Part shown: piece by piece, positions 24,053 to 36,900 of the stretch
Position numbering within the stretch: the first letter of the stretch is position 1
Layout of the letters: each line of letters starts with the position of its first letter
Origin: Theocolax elegans
Lineage: Eukaryota; Arthropoda; Insecta; Hymenoptera; Cerocephalidae
Assembly: GCA_026168455.1 (NCBI GenBank)
Contig: CM047427.1
Coordinates: 15,529,505-15,593,504 of the forward strand
Direction of reading: 5' to 3'
Length of the DNA: 64,000 nucleotides
The notes under the pieces: generated by a model
Told to the model about the DNA's origin: nothing
Database searches by the model: none
Seen by the model: only the letters and a program-made list of their open reading frames with translations
Translations under genes and position numbers: made by a program

Positions 24053-26969
24053 GTTATTTCCTCATATCTTCGCCTTATAGCTTTTCTTTCGCTTTTATTC
24101 ATTATTTGTGTTTTGTTTATTTTTTCTTCTTTTTTTTCTTACTATTCATTTATGCACCGCTATATGCAAGGCTTAGAACGAATCTCCTTAGTTTCTTCTT
24201 TTCTCTATTTATTTTCCTTATTATCTTGCATACGCGATTTATACATCTCGAAACTCGCAATTCGGTCAAATTACAAAGTTATACACGTGTTTGACGAGAG
24301 AACGCACGAGCGCTATTCGCCGGTATAACACCCGCCGTTTTCATTATATTTTGTTAAATTCTCATTATAAAAAACGCGCATTTATCTCTCGGGTCGAGAT
24401 TAAACACAAGAAAAAAGGTGTTCCCGACCCGCCCCCCCCCCTTGACCACCTCCCAATCCGTCCTTCTCATCTCACATCGGATAGGCCACACCACGCAAGT
24501 TGGCACGCGCTCGGAATCCGCTCGTTTACGGCAAGCTCCATATACACACAAACATACACATTTTTTCTGTATTGGTACAATTCGCTTTTATTTTATTTTA
24601 TTTTATTTTATTCTTCCCACATTTTTTTCTTCTTTTCGTTATTACGTTTCTCTTGCCGCTTCCGCCGTTCTCCGTCATTCTCTATTATTTCACTTCCGCG
24701 TATCTCCCTGCACATACGCACACACTCGCACACACACACGCGCGCGAATTCTCTATCACACGAACACACATGCAATCACACACGTAAGCCTCGTAGGAGA
24801 TACACTGCGATCGTGAGAGTGTCGAAAAAATGCGTTGCAACCATGTTTTTAAAAAAAATGGTCTCTTTCTCTCTCTCTTTATTTCTTACTCTCTTGTTTA
24901 CAATTAGGTTTAATTACGTATATAGAAGTTACGTACAAAGATTTCTCATTTCTCGAAGCTCGTGTACCTCCTCGCGAGAACTAAAACTCTGTGTACGCGC
25001 AATTAGTTGCTTCAGTCTCGAGTCTAAAGTTCGATGTCGCAGCGGTCAAGTGCATCGCGAAGAAAAATTGAGCATGGGCCCGAGGATTTCGAATGGTATT
25101 TTTATTTATTTATTTATTTGTTTTTTTTTCTTAACGTGGCAAACAAAATAATGGAAGACTATGCAATCGCCCGTTTTTTTCTATCTCACTTTAAAGTGAC
25201 GATTGTCAATCGATTACTTGGTTAAGCTCGATGATTCCACGGGCCATGCTCTTTCCTTCTTACTCATTTTTCTTATTATTTCTTTTTTTTGCTTTTGGGT
25301 TATCACACTTTCGTAGCCCTGTGAATGTCAAAGTCGCTAATGCGATTTTTTTTCTCCTCGCGACGTTGCGAGCGAAAATGTCCCGGGAGTCCTAAATAAA
25401 AAGTATCAACGAGTTATTTCAGGTACCTTTTACAAATGAAACGTCCGCTTTTTATTTATTTTAGAGAGGCGTACCAATAAAATTATAATGATGATGAATC
25501 TTCGAATTGATTAACAGAGCTTAAAAGGATGATATAGTTCGGATAAAAATATATTAATAGGGGTGAACAGGCCGTGCAACGATATAATCGAATTAGGTTA
25601 ATTTTAAATTCAGAAAATAATTTAAAAGTTGAATTTAAAAACATCATTTTTCTATTTAAGGCCTTTCTTTAAAAAGTCCATACCTTTATAACTTGCATTC
25701 TTAATTTTAATTAATTATGTGGAAGCGTGCTTCTTGGCTACATCAATTCGTTAAAAAAATATAAAGGTCTTTTTATACGCATTCAATTTGACCATTAATA
25801 AAAAGGCAATACAAAAAAAGAAAACATAATGACAAATGAAACGATAGACGATTGTTAAAAAATGTTAAACGCAACTAAAAGTTAAAATGCCTTAAAACGG
25901 ATAAAACGTTACAAATTTTGTTGAAAACGTTTTCACACATATTACAACGCAGACGGAGAGGCGGTATTGTATATAAAAAAAGAAAAGAAGATTATCGATA
26001 TTATTGGCATGATGTCGTTATGGCACGTTTTAGTTTTAATATTTACTGACGGGTTTTACAGTATTTTTACTCCTGGTTTCTTTCTTTTTTTTATTTTCTT
26101 CTTTGCTATCTCTCTCTTTCTCTCTTTATATATATTTATATATGTATATGTATAGACATTATTAATCAGTCAAGAAAATTAGTTTCCCAACACTATACAC
26201 ATTCATTATTGAATGAATTTCCACATTTTCGACCCGTCCAGCATATACAGAACATAAAAAAAATTATTTTATTTTCTCTCATCGCCGCCAGTCCTCCATT
26301 GCACTTTCCCATTTTCACAATATAAATGCATCTTAAACGTATTTTTAATTATATACAATAGCTGCATTCTAACGAACCTTCGTACATGCCTTCTATTGCG
26401 TTACTTTTTGGCTGTTTGAAACGGTACGAAAGAAACATTCTTTTTATTAATGAAAAACAATAGAGACCGGACAATTTTATCAATCGACGTGTTAGCACGC
26501 ACACAAAATAGAAAAAAAAAACTGAAAAAGATTGCACCGAAAGCTCGCCACGCGCTAGGGGCGAAATAAATTGAGTAGCACGGATGGTGATCCAGAATAA
26601 TTCTACTACAATAAGACAGTGTAACAGCGCGCGCACCGTATCAACAATCGCAAAGTACAATTTGCACCGACGCAACACAACCGGTAATGAAAAACGAGTA
26701 TCGGGTTGACAAAAAAGAAAGGGAAAAAAGAGAAAAATACTAATAAAAATTGCGTAGAAAATGTTGAAGTAAAATATAAAATAAAAGAAGACTCGAGGTT
26801 GATACTGCAAGATCGGTTAATTCCTCGGGAATGTTCGAAGGAAGGTTGTTGGGCACCGAGTGGTGAATGGTCGAAAATGCAGGAAAGCTCGACGTATAAT
26901 ACTAAACCTATAACCGAGCGCATGGATGTAACGAGCTCGCATTGGAAGACTGAAAGAAACGTAGTTCCC

Positions 26970-27070
26970 TCTCTCGCACTCTCTCACTCACTCTCGTTCT
27001 CTCTCTCTCTCTCTCTGTCTCTCTTTTTCTCTCTTTCGCTCTGTCTCTCTCTCTCATACTCTTACACTCT
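26970..27070. repeat. CT-rich microsatellite
   Basis: An interrupted (CT)n tract of about 100 bases lies in the presumed pangolin 3' UTR. It is simple sequence only. Confidence 0.8.
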
Positions 27071-27204
27071 GATACTCTTACACTTTTCGATAGACTTTAA
27101 AAAAAATAACAAACGACAATGGTAGAGGATAGGAGTCCGATCGATAGTATATAATAATAAAAAATTATTGATGACGATGATAATGAGAATCGCTAACGAC
27201 AAGA

Positions 27205-27330
27205 TCATAGTATTAATATTAATAATAATAATAATAATATTAATAATAATATTAATAATAATAATATTAATAATAATAATAATAATAATAGTAATAAAAA
27301 TAATAAAAATAAAAATGAAAATAAAAATAA
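27205..27330. repeat. AAT/ATT trinucleotide repeat
   Basis: A ~125-base imperfect TAA repeat lies just downstream of the minus-strand pangolin stop codon, probably in its 3' UTR. The Ile-rich ORFs on both strands here are products of the repeat. Confidence 0.85.
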
Positions 27331-27505
27331 TAATAAGAGTTTTGGGGTATCGCGTCCGGTGTCCGGTATGGAGACTCCTAATCGAATATAGTACCTGGCA
27401 CAGGAACATGACTCGGTCAGTCATTGGCATCACAACTAAGTAAGGACAACTCGGGTATTCGTCCTGAGTATTTGTGCGTCGCGCAGGCGCGAGCCTCAGC
27501 CGGGG

Positions 27506-27998
27506 CTACGTGACGCTGATCGCGGGATTCGTAGGCTGAGGACCGGGTCCAGGCTCGGTTTTGATACACTGTCCCGTAAGCTGATTAACGCTCAGCGGAT
27601 TGTTGATGTCGTGGGGATTCGTCCCGACGGGATTCCGGTGGGGCTGAGCTTGAGGTACCGATGGGTGGCTGTTGCCACCGCCACCACCGTTACCGGACCC
27701 GACGGTCGACGGCACCGACTGGTGACCACTCGGACCAACGACCACGACGGGTGGTGTCAGCGGGCAAGGGCTCGCCAAACTCGAAGGCGATGGTAAAACC
27801 AACGAAGGACTAGCTAGGCTCGACAACCCGGACAATCCACCCGGACTGCTAAGTGACTCATCGTCCTCGGGTGTCCCGGCTTCGCCCACGCTTCCTAAAT
27901 TGTCTTCGGAGTGCTCATCCTCGGCTTCGCCATCGCCGTCTCCGTCCCCGTCGCCGTCTCCTCCCTCCCCCATGTACCTGATACATTTCTTCTTGCGC
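27506..27998 (-). CDS. pan: pangolin last exon: second half of C-clamp plus tail
   Basis: After the acceptor (AG at 28000-27999) the exon opens with [13 protein letters not shown], completing the C-clamp begun in the 33.3-kb exon; the codon split over the junction gives Arg. Next comes an Asp-Gly repeat and an acidic stretch (27900-27975), a Ser/Pro/Leu-rich region, a Gly-rich patch and a Pro/Asn-rich end, stopping at TAG (27506-27508). The C-clamp is a second DNA-binding element that recognises helper (GC-rich) sites beside HMG sites. Confidence 0.88.
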
Positions 27999-30900
27999 CT
28001 GTAAATTAAGGTTTATTCCAGTTAGTCATTCATCCTTTCTAACATTTTTCAATTTATTTTACTTTTTTCCCTCCTACGTTATACACCTGCTTGGGTGTAC
28101 AACACCTACGAGTATACATTGTTACACATCTCCGAATTTACTTTTTATTTTTAACACATATATTCTTACATCTAGACACGTATTTACCTATAAACTCAAC
28201 ATCGATACATATATATATATTTTCCAATAAACATGGTAAACTTTGGTGGACTTGTGCTTTTTTTATGCGGCTAGTTCGCTTCGCACGCGTCCACCATGTT
28301 TCGTTCCCGCAGACTAATCAGGGGTATTACGTATTTTCGTTATTTATTATCATGCATCGGTGAACTCGCGTAAATCGAACTTTTTTGACAGATCAACATC
28401 TTGTGGACGAGATACTTTTTCTTTATCAAAATATTTAATACAACATCATATAAATTTTTTACTGCAATTATACGATACTCAAATGTGTAACATTGTTTTT
28501 ACAAATCAAAGAAAAAGTTGAATAGTTTTTTAAGTGAAAATTAATATTCCCTATTTTAAAAAGTTAATTTATTTTACTATTTCTCTTTAGCTTACCAATT
28601 ATACACAAATAGTCTTATTATATCTAAATACAACCTGCAAAACACTATTTGAAATACCAACTTTTTGAAAATCTTGAATTTTTCTCTAATTATGATAAAA
28701 AAACATCGTCCCAAGGTCAACACAAACGGTTTATTATATAACATTGCATTACCTTAAAAAGATCTTCCTTGTATAAAGAAAACAACAACAACGAAAAACT
28801 TTCGCAAAAATCTAAACATCAAACAAATTCGCAATAATTCTACTATCTAAAAACAAGTGACAAGATCTTTTTAAGATGAATAACGCTTCGTTATACACGA
28901 GTTCAACGTACAAGTAAACAATATATTTAAAAAAAACATCCATAAATCACTCGCAGCACAAATGCCATGCTCCAAAAAGGTTAAAAAAAAACAAACGATC
29001 AATGAAGGAAAAATTGGAGTAGGTGGATGTAATACGTGTAAAAAATGGTGTTAGGCGGGCAAGCAAAATCGTAAGTTAGACATGTATAAAACTAAAGAAA
29101 GAAATTAAAAGAATACATACATTTATATATGTATGTATAGAAAGAGAGGCTTAGAAATATATCGAAGTTCGATACAGATACGTTTAAAAGTTTGATCGCG
29201 CCGACGAGGCTTTCGAGAAATTTTTGACTTTATCAGCGGCAATGCAGTCGGGACATTTTCACCGCTCTGCCATTGGCTCTCATTATTCATCTCTCCTATG
29301 GCGGAAATCGACGCCGCGATCAAGCAAGATCAACATTTTAAATATGGATAGACAATATACGTGGATATAATTGCGTAGATCGAAAAAGGAAATGTATAAG
29401 AGAAAATATTTTGAAATCATACGCGGCTCAAAACAGCCTTCATGCGTAAATGTAATAACGCGCTCAAACATTTGATGCTTTTATATTAATATCAAAAATG
29501 ACATTTTTTTTCTTTTACTTGATTTTATTTAATTTTTTTAGAGTTTTTCAAAGAGAGTAACCAGTTTATTTAACCACAAATTGTTATACCGTAAGCATTG
29601 TAGCTAATTTTATCAAAGCCATAAATAGTTTGAATGTAATATAAAAAGTTCTAGAAACAATTAAAGTTCAAGTCTATAAAAATAAAAAGAATTAGTAAAA
29701 ATAAGTGTATTTGTTTTTGTATTTAACAAAAATCTTTCTTGATAAAGATAATCACCAAAATAATAACATTTTTGATATTTCCTAAAAAGCTCGAAACAAT
29801 TGATGTTTATTTAACAATCAACAAGCTTTATCTTTACACTATAGAATTTGAAAAAGTTATACTTAAATACACCGAGAGGATAATTATTTTTTTATGTATT
29901 ATGAATTTACTATAATAAACTCTATAAGAGTGTAATAAAATATTATGGCGATTAATATTTTTAATTTTGCCAGGTAGTTTAGTTAATTAAGAAAATAAGT
30001 TGCTCATATAATTTATCTATATACACAGCAGTTACGAATGTGTATATACAAAATTAATCAACACAGAAAATTCTCTCGGTGTACATAATAAGACAACAGA
30101 TGTAAATTAGGCAAATACACATAATTGATACGAAACGAATAAAGAAATGAAAAAACAGAGTTATATAACATAGTGAACGTACGAAATGTCATGCTTTAGA
30201 AATTAGACAATAAAAATACGCATATATCGCTATTAATGTAAACATGTAAGGTATTAATTGAAAAGAAAATGTATACGTTCAGATTAAATGCTAAAAATAA
30301 AAACCGTAAAGAGCAGTATTTAAAGTATGACGTGTACACGTTAAAAGTAATACAACGTAACAGACATATCAGCCATGCTGAGGGCAACACTGAGTAAAGA
30401 AAAATCAAAATTTGGATACAAGATTCGTGACCAAAAAAAAAAAGAAAATGAAAATTGGCTAAGAGAACGAACGTAAACAAAAGAGTGAAAAGACAAAAAA
30501 TATATATGTATATATTACAGAATAAAGACATAGAGAAGAAAAATAAAAGTATAGAGTAATAAGCCGTAAAGAGCCACAACAATGAGAAACAATGCGAGCA
30601 CATCGGACCCTTCGCTTCCCCGATCTGCCGACGCCTTCGAAAAAAAAAAAAAATTGGTTGTCAAAGGGTGATACGTGAGAATGGGAAAAATGTTAGGGTT
30701 ATTAGGAAGTCAACATCTAACTCGATGGGGTCTATTCGATAGGCGGCAGTCGATCGCGAAAAGCGAAATTGGGCCTCGGCTGAGTGTCGGGACTGACCAC
30801 TGTTTTAAGAAGAAGTGTTGCAGTAGAAGGGAGGCGATAGGCTTGACTAGAGATTAACGTAAGTGGGTTCTTGCTGAGGCGAGGAGGCGTTGGAGGCAGC

Positions 30901-33900
30901 GTTCGGGTTTGGGGGTACCGGCGGGGCAGTACCGCCACCACCACCACCACCACCGGCCCCGGGTATTTGCGGGGCCCCCTGACCCCCGCCGCCACCGGCG
31001 CCGCTGCCCGCGCTACTCCCCACACCGTGATGGATTATGCTCGCGTGGATGCCCATCCCCGCTCCATGCTCCACTGGGCTGCCAAAACCAACCACCAGCC
31101 ATTAAAGGGGCGCTCTATCTACCTATGCCTTCCTCTCACTCTATCTCTCTCTCTCACTCACACACACGCACTTTCTCGTCCACTCTCGCCCACTCACCTA
31201 CCACGCACCAACGCAGCGATTGCATTTTCGCAAGGTTTTTCTGGACAAGACTGATGGGGTGCCTCGTCAACCACATGCAAAATATATATACCTGACCCTC
31301 GCGAATTATCTTATTGCGGTCTCGACCTAAACAGCTACGCGTCCAAACAATGTCCTCTTTCTCTTATTTCGAAATCTCTCAATTTGTTGGATTCATTCAA
31401 TGAAATATCATCTCGATCTTTTAAAAAATTGTACATAGGACATTTTTTAGTGCGTAGCTATTTGGTCGTATCGAAAGCTTCGTTTTTCTCTTATCTATTC
31501 GCTACGTCTATAATTTTTGGATTAATTTCTTTATTATAATTACTATTATCTTCTTTAAAATATTTAAAGTGTACCAATTTATATTTTCAAATGTCTTTAT
31601 TTAATAATTCATTGAATAAAAAATAAGAGATGTAAACTTTCGATAGAAAATCTATAGGCTATAAGAAAAGAAAAAGAAAATGGTAAACGGGCAGTAGGAT
31701 GAAATATCGATAGAGAGAACAAGGAGGTTCATCAGAAAATATGTCTCCCAACTGTTCGTCCGTCTAGTTTTTAGTCGTGATATATATATGTAAATATATA
31801 AAAATATAAAAGTATGTTTATAATTTCGCCCCTTTAATGACGTTCGTCCGTGAGATTCACAAGCCCAGACGGGAGCCGGGGCATTGAGTTTGGGCCTTTA
31901 CTTAATTTCTTTACTTTGTTTTTTGTCTTTTATCTTTGCAAGTGAGGATGATATAATTAGAAGTAAAATAAACGAATCGTTACAGCGGTTAGTGGCTCTA
32001 GTTGTGGATAGTACAAGTTAATAAGTTGCAACTTTAATCTACGATAGAGTGTACCAACTGACCCGTCAAACTCTACCGATCACTCAAACTTTTCTTTTAC
32101 AGACTTTTCGTTTATTTATTTATTTACCGTATCTACTTTATTCAATTATTCCTCGATATTGATTTATCTCTTAATTTATTCTGTATAAAACTTTTAATTT
32201 AAATATTAGGTTAATAACATATTGATAAATTCGTCACTACTATATAGTTGAAAATAATTTCCTCAATTTAATAATTATTAATTCGTTATTATCATATAAT
32301 TATCTACTCGTTACATTTATAATCGGTAAGTGAGTTGGTAATCATATTTAATTTAAAACGTTAAACCTCACCGAACGATTTTATTGCTACAAAAATTTTT
32401 TACTATAAACAAAAATGTAACCGTACTTGGTTGTCAAAATACCAATCAACAATTGATGAAGTGTAAATAAAAAAATTGTTTGAGTGATCGTGTAAAAACA
32501 CATCGAAAGTGTGTGAAAAATTAGTGAAAAATCTAGAAATCTGGCTACGCATTCGATATGCTTGTAAAATATATGTATATATATATAATAAAACTTTAAC
32601 TTGTGACAAACGTTTGGTTTTGCATCTAAAAACATGGCTATTTACAGGCAGTGTATATATATATATATACATATAATGGTTGATCGATATAGGCGCGATA
32701 AAAAAATAAATAAATAATTTTGTCCCGTTCAATAAACTATTACAAGTGGTGAGGTGAATTACAGAGATGTATATATGTATATAATATAATTTATTTATAT
32801 TTTGGAAGACACATTTTCTGACGGATTGCATCCCCGTGCATGACAATTTTATTATTATTCATTTACTCTTATATGATTTGCCAATAGAGACGTTCAGCAA
32901 TTTTCGTACATGTGGATGACGAAAACTATTGCATAATTCATCGATGATATATGAATAAAATTTACACTGTTTTATTCTAATCGTTGTAGCGAAACACCCA
33001 TAGAAAATGTATATATACATACTGATTTATCAATGTATAACAGCGTTTAGACGTTTCGCTCCAACGTTTAAAATTGAAAAAAAAAAAATCTACTCGTTCA
33101 TCCAAAGAATCGCGCGATTTTAAAGGAGTTATAAAAAAAATCATAAATAGTAATAATATATATTTATATCTATAAGAATATTGCAAGCGTTCGAGCACTT
33201 GATTAAGGTGAAACTCGGTCAAGTGCGTATAGAATTGACATTACTTGGTAATATACAACAACGAGTAAGCATTTTCTAGCCTGATTAACATACCTGCAGG
33301 GTTTACACCATTGGCTTTGTTGATCCAATCCAAACCTTGCTCGACACTTTTTCATGTTGTTACCTACGAACACGACAAATCGATTAATATTCATTCGTTC
33401 ACTTTCAATTTTTTTATTTTATTTTTCTTATTATCTTTTTAATTACGATCAACACTCGGCGTATTATATAATTCATCTGTTTTTTCAATGTACAGAATAT
33501 ATTGCACACTCGATAGTACAAAAATGACGTCGAGCATCGATCGAGGAAAAGCATAGTATTGTATTTAAAAACAGCAGGTAAGAGATAAAAGTAAATTTAA
33601 CTAAAAAAGATATATATATATACATCATTCAAAGGGGTTTGGTATATGTGGATAAGGATTATTTTAATGACAGTGTCGTGTAAAATAAAGATTTCTATTT
33701 TTTTGATTAATTTTCTTTTTTTTCAAGCAAGAAACTATGAAGAAAAAGCTACTGGTGATAATATATTACTGTGGTTATTTTGTAGAGTGTGCTAATTTTG
33801 GTGCTCGATATTAAATTAATCTTTGTTTTTACTTTGGCGTCAGGATCTTCCCGAAATATTGTACTAATAACTAAAAACTTCTGTCGCAATGTGAAATTCA

Positions 33901-36900
33901 GTTTTTACTATCTTGCCATAAAATAAAATTAATAATGTAAATAGATTGTGGAATAAAAAATACTTTATTTAATTAATAAATTAGTTATTGGTAAATCATT
34001 TTAACAAGATTCTTGTAGTGTATCCATATTCAACTATATTCCTGTCGATATTTGGGGAAGAACCTGAAAGATTGAAAACAATAAAAAAAATTAAGCATAA
34101 TTTGTAACGTTAAACGTGCATTAAATTAATTTCAATTAAGGTTCCGAACGAGTGTTTTGAAGAAACTATAACTAACTCAGTAAAACTAAGATTAGCAACC
34201 TTCTTCATAACACTTTGGAAAAATTGCTGAAGCAATTAAAAAAAATATATATATCTACATGTCGTGGTATCTGTATAGTATAATATATAAATATATAAAA
34301 GCTTTAAGTGTTAAAAAAAATATATCAAATATCAAATATATCGATAAAAGTACTATAGTAAAGGAACGAAGCTTGAAAAAAAATATATATATAGGATCGA
34401 ATGCACCGGTGAGGATGAAAAATTTTGGGTGAAAAGTAACTATTGATACTGGGATTTGATGTGGAGATCAAGAAAAAAAAATTGAAAAAAAAAATACAAA
34501 TAACGAGGAAGTGAACAAAATCTAAGAAAAAAACAGGCAGCATTGAAACGATCAAAGGAAAGTACGTCGTAATCGATTATACAAAAAATAGAAGTGAAAC
34601 ATTGAAATAACAGACACAGATAAAAAGTAAGAGAAAATAGAGAGAGACAGAGATAAAGAAAAGAGAGATAGAAGTATGATTAAAAATAGTGATAAATAAA
34701 AAATAAATAATGAGTGAAAGTAAAAGAAAAGAGCATAAAAGATACTAAGAGAAAAATCAAACGCTTCAGGATTGTCTGATTTGCGTGGAGTAGGTCCCTG
34801 TAAATGCAAGATGGCCAGCGTCCCCAAAGTTGTATACGTATAATAATTAATATAATAAATGTAGTTTTAATATGCATGTGCGCGTGCGTGCACGTGTAGA
34901 AATTTTATGTCAACAATAAATTGTATGTATATATAATAGATATATATATAGTATATACTGTTTACATTATATAGATATATAGAGAGTAATTCGCATCTTA
35001 GTGTTATACGTACAAACACACGCTCACGCACGATATATATCGTGTATATTATATAATGCGATACTGGATATGTACGATATATGCGTATATATGTACATGT
35101 GTGTGTGTGTCTGTGTGTACGTGCGTGCGTGTGTACATATGCATATACACATATACATACACGTACAAATACACACACGTACATATATACGCATATATAT
35201 GTGACAATATAATAAATATACATATCGACCCAATAACCCCCGAAACGGGGAAAACATGCAACATAATGTATAATATATATATAGTGTATAAGTAGGTATA
35301 TATATATGTATATATAATAAAATATATATATATAGTAATGTAATGTAATTAATAATGAGAGAAAAATATCAATATATTAATATAATCATAACAGTATATA
35401 ATATATATTTGGAAGGGATGGGTAGTGTCGAAGGTAGAATTTTAAGTGAGAGTAGGTAGGGTGGTCATGTATAGGAATATAAAAAGTAGGAGGTGGTGGT
35501 GATGGTTGTGGTTGTCTTAAAGAATGTGTGGAGCCGAGGCATTGTGAATACCTCCAGGATCACTGTTTGTGTCTTGTTTGCGCTTCCTCTTCTTAGTTCG
35601 GTTGGTATTTGCGCGGGAAGACCAGTCAGGGTACAGCTGCATGTGCAACTGTCTCTCCCGTCGCGCCAATTCATAATACTTGGCCTGTTCGTCTCGCCCT
35701 AGCGCGTGCCACTACCGAGAGAGAGAATCAAAACACTTTGTTTTAAAAAAAATGTTTTCTTTCAAATTGCAAAAAATGAGAATCTCATCGCTAAATAAGA
35801 AACCAAAAATTCAGAAGAAAAACAAAAGCCAAAAGATTAACAAAATTTTCAACTCCCTCTTTTATCTACCCTTTCTTTTTTTTTATTTTTGGTTCTAGAA
35901 CTTTTAGTTGTTTACTTTTAGCCAAAAAATAGTATTACACAAAGTTTTTCTACGCAACTACTGCCGTCACCCGCTCAGTTTATTTACTTATTTTTTTGGT
36001 TTATTTAATTAATCAATTCGTTGATTTTACGAGTTAGATATGTAGCTATATAAGTAGGCAAAATTAAAAAAAAAAGGCTTTCTTTGATCTAAATGCGTTA
36101 CATATACACCATCTCCTTATAAAGTTTATATATATATTATTATATTCAATGCAGTTTCACTAAGACATTGGGGTCCCTACTTTCCGTTTCAAGTGCTAGA
36201 AGAACAGCCTAAAATTGTCCCAGCGACGCGCGACTACTTTATTTAACAATAACAACAATAATCTACACCCGGTGAAATTTTAGTTTTATATACTTTTTAT
36301 ATAAAACAGGTGTATAATGATTATCTAAGCAAACGATATTTGCTCGAAGAAAGACGAAGAGGTATATCCGTCTCGATCATCCTCGTGGCAGGTTGACTCT
36401 TCCTCTTTCTTCGTGCCTTGTATTTGTTAATACCCTGGAAAATAAAGAATAAAACAACAGAGACCTCGGCGCGTAGGTACGTCATTTCTTTTCGTCCGGC
36501 TTCTATACTCGAGTGCTCTGCTAAAGAAAAAAAATAATAATAATAATTTACACGTGCAAGCGTTAGTTTTACAACTATTTTACATCTCTATTTCCTAAAC
36601 GTTTGCCTTATTTTTCTTTAATGAAAACGAGAACGTGCGATAAATGTTTTATCGTCGGATAATGGAAAGAATCTATATCATTGAAAATTATACGCATTTA
36701 TAAGTCCGTATAATGTAGTTACAAAATATACATATAAATCCAATCTTTCCATTAGCAAACGGTAATTAAATCGATGAATCCTAGTACTCTCTGCGATCAA
36801 ATGAATAATCTCGGTTTTTGGCGCACATGTGCTAACAGACACCCTACTGTACAAACGTAATACTAATTCTAATAATAATAATAATATTATTAAATAATAA

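Larger units (their letters stand above)
23168..27505. other. Convergent intergenic region and 3' UTRs
   Basis: It lies between the stop of the plus-strand modular gene and the stop of the minus-strand TCF gene. 23168-23700 is AT-rich, probably the plus-strand 3' UTR, with AATAAA at 23364-23369 as a candidate poly(A) signal. 24000-27500 carries many simple repeats and probably includes the long pangolin 3' UTR. The ORFs of up to 286 codons here are low-complexity (TCTCTC, ACACAC and T-rich tracts) and unsupported. Confidence 0.6.

Noticed and set aside
24291..25151. 286-codon plus-strand ORF
   Set aside because: Composed of CACA, TTTT and TCTC-derived residues; no resemblance to any family; lies in a presumed 3' UTR.
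34867..35295. Tyr/Ile/Thr/His-rich ORFs on both strands
   Set aside because: Produced by the TA/TG/CA microsatellite block.
36320..36434. Basic open stretch ([13 protein letters not shown]) with an acceptor on the minus strand, possible extra pangolin exon
   Set aside because: From the HMG exon donors (phase 1) it stops after two codons. It reads basic only in phase 0, which would delete half the HMG box. Kept as unproven.
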